Origin: an uncultured Oscillospiraceae bacterium
GTDB taxonomy: Bacteria; Bacillota; Clostridia; Oscillospirales; Acutalibacteraceae
Reading direction: 5' to 3'
Assembly: GCA_900549825.1 (NCBI GenBank)
Contig: URQB01000002.1
Location: 62,001-126,000 of the forward strand
DNA: 64,000 nucleotides
The position numbers and the translations under genes are program-made. Below, in pieces: positions 60,172 through 64,000 of the stretch (its first letter is position 1; the number at the start of each line of letters is the position of its first letter). A model generated the notes under the pieces. The model made no database searches and was not told the DNA's origin. It worked only from the letters and a program-made list of their open reading frames with translations.

Positions 60172-60689
60172 ATGGAAACTTGCTGTTTTACCGGCCATCG
60201 AAAAATTCCAGAAAATGATCTTCCCAACCTGCAAAAGCGTTTGTAGAAGGCTGTTAAAGGCTTGTTGAAGCAGGGCGGACCATATTTTACACTGGCGGCG
60301 CCTTGGGCTTCGATACGCTTGCGGCGCAGGCCGTATTGAACGCGCGGCGGTATCACCCGCAGGTGAAGCTGATTCTTGCTTTGCCGTGCCGCAATCAGGC
60401 CGAACGGTGGAGGGAAAGGGACAGGCTTCTCTATGAATCGGTCAAACAGCGAGCGGATGAAGTGGTATACGTATCCGAGCACTATACGAGGGGCTGTATG
60501 TTCGAGCGAAACCGCTATATGGTCGATCATAGTGATTTCTGCGTCTGCTATTGCACAAACGGGGAAGGGGGTACGGCGTATACGGTGAAATATGCACAGC
60601 GGAAGGGGATCCCAGTGATCAATCTGTCAGGGGAAAAGCGTCCTGTAGTTGCAGGAAAGGTGTCTATATCCAAGTTTGCTGTGAGGTAG
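60172..60689 (+). pseudogene. Decayed SLOG/DUF1273-type gene
   Basis: From the ATG at 60172 (GGGGAG upstream) the protein reads METCCFTGHRKIPENDLPNL, the hallmark of DUF1273 (TGHR), then hits an in-frame TAG at 60244. A frameshift near 60275-60290 follows, after which YTGGALGFDTLAAQAVLNAR and the rest (YTRGCMFERNRYMVDHSDFC, NLSGEKRPV) continue to 60689. Two lesions make it a pseudogene unless the TAG is suppressed. Confidence 0.82.
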
Positions 60690-60750
60690 TTTGATTGTTC
60701 GCGCTCGTGCCGCGCGGGGCCACGTCTGTTTCCCATGCTTTTAGCAGTTG

Positions 60751-61316
60751 GAAAAGGAAGCAAAAGGAGCCACGGGAGCACATCTCCCGTGACCCTCTGT
60801 CGAACGGCACTGCGGCAGCTTTTGATGGGGCAGTCACAGCACAACGCGTTCGGCGGGCAACCCAAAAACCCGCTCGCGTTTACATCGCAAAGGCGATGCT
60901 CACTGGCGCTCAGACAATTTGGGCGCTCGTTTGCCCGCCGGCTCCCCTCACGTGCACGCAGTGAGGGTGTGGAACTCGCTGCCTGGGCCTTCAGAAAGGT
61001 TGCAACCTCATCGTTGGTTACAGCTTGCATAAGGTTTTCAAGACGCTGCGTGACCTGCATCTTCCTGTATCGCAGAAACACTGTGGCAGGCCAAGGTAGC
61101 AGGCTCCAAAATCTGTCTGCGTGCGCGTGAGGGAATTTTTGCCCGGAGGGCAAAAACGAACCTTTCCATGTGTTTGAAACGCCGTGAGGCGTTGAGTTTG
61201 GGAAGGTTCGCCGAATGCATTATGGTGTGGCTGATTTAAAAAAAGCTGCCGCAGTGCCGTTCGCGGGGGTCGCGGGGTACTCCCCGCGGCTGTTTCTCTT
61301 GCTTCGTTCTCTTTTC
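60751..61316. repeat. ~565-bp fold-back element with ~70-bp terminal inverted repeats and many internal hairpins
   Basis: The inner 23 bp of the ends are perfect (60801-60823 versus 61241-61263; core ACGGCACTGCGGCAGC). The repeats continue imperfectly to about 60751 and 61316, each with a capping hairpin (CACGGGA..TCCCGTG left; CGCGGGG..CCCCGCG right). Inside: CGGCGGGCAA/TTGCCCGCCG (60851/60931), CATCGC/GCGATG (60883-60898), CCCTCAC/GTGAGGG (60945/60961), TTTTTGCCC/GGGCAAAAA (61136-61156), CGAACCTTTCC/GGAAGGTTCG (61157-61210). No convincing protein. It may be a MITE-like element or a large structured RNA. Confidence 0.6.
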
Positions 61317-61441
61317 AGAAGAAAAGAGAATGACGGCGCGTATAGCGAAATCTGGCAAGCACTTTCTGCAAGATCAGACCTTCCGGCCGCAACTCCCACC
61401 GCAAAAAATAAAAACAAAAATATGAAAAGGAGATGTCCGCT

Positions 61442-61945
61442 TTGTTCCAAGAAAAAGTGCAAAAATTCATCGCCCGTTTCCAATCGCCCAAATCCCTCAC
61501 GAAAGAGGAAGAAGAACTGAAAGCCAAATCCAACTTCCTGAACCCCCTCGTCGAGCCCCTCATCCACTCCCGCCTCAGCCAGGGCGACAGCTACGGCTAC
61601 GAGATCGCCCAATCCGTCAAAAAGGGGAGCGGCGGCCGCTTCAGGCTCCCGGAGGGCACAATGTATCCCACGCTCTGCCGCCTGATGGATCAAGGATATA
61701 TCGCAGGCTATGCATCCGAAGAGGAGGGGAGGAGGCTTCGCCTTTATTACCAGATTACGCCCGAAGGGCGCGAACGCCTCCAATTCCGTTGGACGCCTAT
61801 GCAGAGGCCCGCGAAGGCTGTGAAGCCTGCCTCGCCGCGATGGAGCAGCCTCTCCCGGCGTAAAAGGCCGAAAGCGCTCCCGTTGTGCACACCGAAAAAA
61901 CTTGAAAAATCCCCCGGGGATTACTATAATAAAATTTACGAGTAA
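61442..61945 (+). CDS. PadR-family regulator, C-terminus possibly frameshifted
   Basis: 167 aa from the TTG at 61442, which is nine bases after AAAAGGAG; an ATG at 61433 touches that site and is too close. PadR winged helix: FLNPLVEPLIHSRLSQGDSY, GYEIAQ, GRFRLPEGTMYPTLCRLMDQ, RRLRLYYQITPEGRERL. After residue ~115 the frame becomes Arg/Pro-rich, while the +1 frame gives LDAYAEAREGCEACLAAMEQ, a normal PadR tail ending at ~61853; a one-base shift near 61785 is likely. The proS promoter lies within the 3' end. Confidence 0.72.
   Translation: MFQEKVQKFIARFQSPKSLTKEEEELKAKSNFLNPLVEPLIHSRLSQGDSYGYEIAQSVKKGSGGRFRLPEGTMYPTLCRLMDQGYIAGYASEEEGRRLRLYYQITPEGRERLQFRWTPMQRPAKAVKPASPRWSSLSRRKRPKALPLCTPKKLEKSPGDYYNKIYE
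61902..61930 (+). promoter_or_regulatory. proS promoter
   Basis: TTGAAA (61902-61907), 17-bp spacer containing CCCCCGGGG, TATAAT (61925-61930). The leader is about 48 nt, too short for a T-box. Confidence 0.8.
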
Positions 61946-61983
61946 TTTCCTATCGGAATCCCCGGAAAGGCGGTTGTTGGAAG

Positions 61984-63420
<1,437 letters not shown>

Positions 63421-63423
63421 CAG

Positions 63424-63458
63424 AGTTCAGACCCCAGACATCAGATTTCAGATATGCC
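63424..63458. repeat. Heptad-repeat intergenic element, copy 3
   Basis: On the minus strand five 7-bp units: ATATCTG, AAATCTG, ATGTCTG, GGGTCTG, AACTCTG. It begins four bases after the proS stop and shares TCTGAAATCTGAT exactly with copy 1. Confidence 0.65.
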
Positions 63459-63460
63459 AG

Positions 63461-63486
63461 CGCCCGCGGTATTGATACCGTGGGCG
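63461..63486. terminator. Hairpin after proS
   Basis: CGCCCGCGGTAT / ATACCGTGGGCG (one wobble), two-base loop; only a weak T-rich tail (TTGTTG), so termination would be partial. Confidence 0.5.
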
Positions 63487-63511
63487 TTGTTGATGAAATG
63501 ACAGGATTGTC

Positions 63512-63540
63512 ATGCAACGAATCGGAATATGTGCTATACT
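63512..63540 (+). promoter_or_regulatory. Possible promoter of the response-regulator fragment
   Basis: ATGCAA (63512-63517), 17-bp spacer, TATACT (63535-63540). The -35 is weak. Confidence 0.45.
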
Positions 63541-63576
63541 GAATGCAAATCAAAGCGAGCGGGGGTGTGTGATGTG

Positions 63577-63843
63577 ATGCGCATTTTGCGGGTGGAAGAC
63601 GACCGCACGATCGCCGTGGGGCTCGTCTATGCGCTCGAGCAGGAGGGCTACGCCGTGCGCCACGTGCCGGACGCTGCGCAGGGAAAAGCGGCGGCGGAAA
63701 GGGAAGCGTTCGACCTCGCCATCCTCGACCTGATGCTGCCGGACGGAAGCGGGTACGATATCTGCCGCACGCTCCGGGAGCAGGAGGATACGCCCGTACT
63801 CTTCCTTACTGCGTGCGATGACGAGGTGAATCAGGGAATTTGA
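63577..63843 (+). pseudogene. Truncated response-regulator receiver domain
   Basis: 88 aa from the ATG at 63577. Receiver start MRILRVEDDRTIAVGLVYAL, phospho-acceptor Asp in AILDLMLPDGSG and TA in FLTACDDEVNQGI; homology ends right after DDEVN and a stop follows. The last beta-alpha unit with the conserved Lys, and the DNA-binding domain, are missing. Sequence after 63844 is unrelated to OmpR proteins. Confidence 0.8.
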
Positions 63844-63853
63844 GCAGAAAATT

Positions 63854-64000
63854 CTAGCAGGAATCAAGCGCGCCTATCCGGTGCGGCAAAACGGAGATTT
63901 CATTTTCCGATTCCCTCGGCTGTTTTTCACGGCCTGGCGGTAGAGCCATTTCAATGGGACAAACTGCAAACGCTTTCACCGCCTCCCGTCCTTTCGCATA
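63854..64000 (-). other. Open frame at the window edge, origin unknown
   Basis: A 48-codon minus frame enters from beyond the window end and stops at 63854-63856 (ends ...PHRIGALDSC). It has no start inside the window and I do not recognise it. Its 3' end lies 11 bases from the truncated receiver gene, so it may be part of whatever interrupted that gene. Confidence 0.35.

Noticed and set aside
60548..61153. 201-codon minus frame across the fold-back element
   Set aside because: It runs through the DUF1273 remnant and half of the inverted-repeat element; the stem structures explain the sequence better than a protein.

Overview
The window looks like the chromosome of an anaerobic gut-type Clostridia bacterium (Firmicutes/Bacillota, probably Oscillospiraceae or a neighbouring family; genus not assignable by eye). 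Support comes from the gene content and order: infC-rpmI-rplT with an AUU-started infC, dprA-topA-trmFO, plsX-rnc-elp3-like-smc-ftsY, rdgB-yhbY-nadD/yqeK, rsfS-leuS, HPr with a regulatory serine, strong AGGAGG ribosome sites and sigma-A promoters. The backbone is GC-rich; bases ~10,600-19,900 and ~58,560-60,130 are visibly more AT-rich and carry remnants of mobile DNA. No rRNA, tRNA or CRISPR array was found.

Layout. 1-10,600: HPr, an Lrp/AsnC regulator, a three-gene proton-translocating transhydrogenase operon (the beta subunit carries two tandem NADP-binding domains), a nitroreductase, a MerR regulator with a 19-bp-spacer promoter, galE, an HD hydrolase, rsmA and an orphan 51-aa gene. 10,600-19,900 (minus strand): a magnesium island with two MgtA-type P-ATPases, MgtC, small membrane proteins, a receiver-less winged-helix regulator and a second, decayed regulator, next to a truncated serine recombinase and a broken Cys-rich VLP gene. 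A 23-codon leader ORF with an acidic/proline-then-basic start precedes one mgtA and resembles enterobacterial mgtL in design. 19,900-36,600: metabolic and envelope genes (gldA, TVP38 protein, secreted phosphatase, lipoprotein, secreted C39-like protein, ABC transporter, cyclase-family hydrolase, sugar transferase, beta-galactosidase, WYL regulator, zinc-ribbon protein, SPL-type radical SAM protein, alpha/beta hydrolase).

36,700-58,500 is a dense, co-directional housekeeping block: translation (infC, rpmI, rplT, rRNA methylase, rsfS, leuS), DNA uptake and topology (dprA, topA, smc), RNA and tRNA processing (trmFO, rnc, yhbY, elp3-like), lipid initiation (plsX), secretion (ftsY), nucleotide sanitation (rdgB) and NAD synthesis (nadD fused to yqeK). 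58,500-61,440 is accessory: a compact type I toxin-antitoxin module with an antisense RNA, several small XRE/HTH genes and remnants, a broken SLOG-type gene, and a ~565-bp non-coding element with ~70-bp terminal inverted repeats and many internal hairpins. The window ends with padR, proS (eukaryotic/archaeal-type prolyl-tRNA synthetase) and a truncated response regulator.

Three intergenic clusters of a 7-bp unit (NNRTCTG, or CAGAYNN on the other strand) recur after lacZ, the elp3-like gene and proS. The observations most worth following are the Mg leader ORF and island, the toxin/antisense module, the fold-back element, the heptad repeats and the double-domain PntB.
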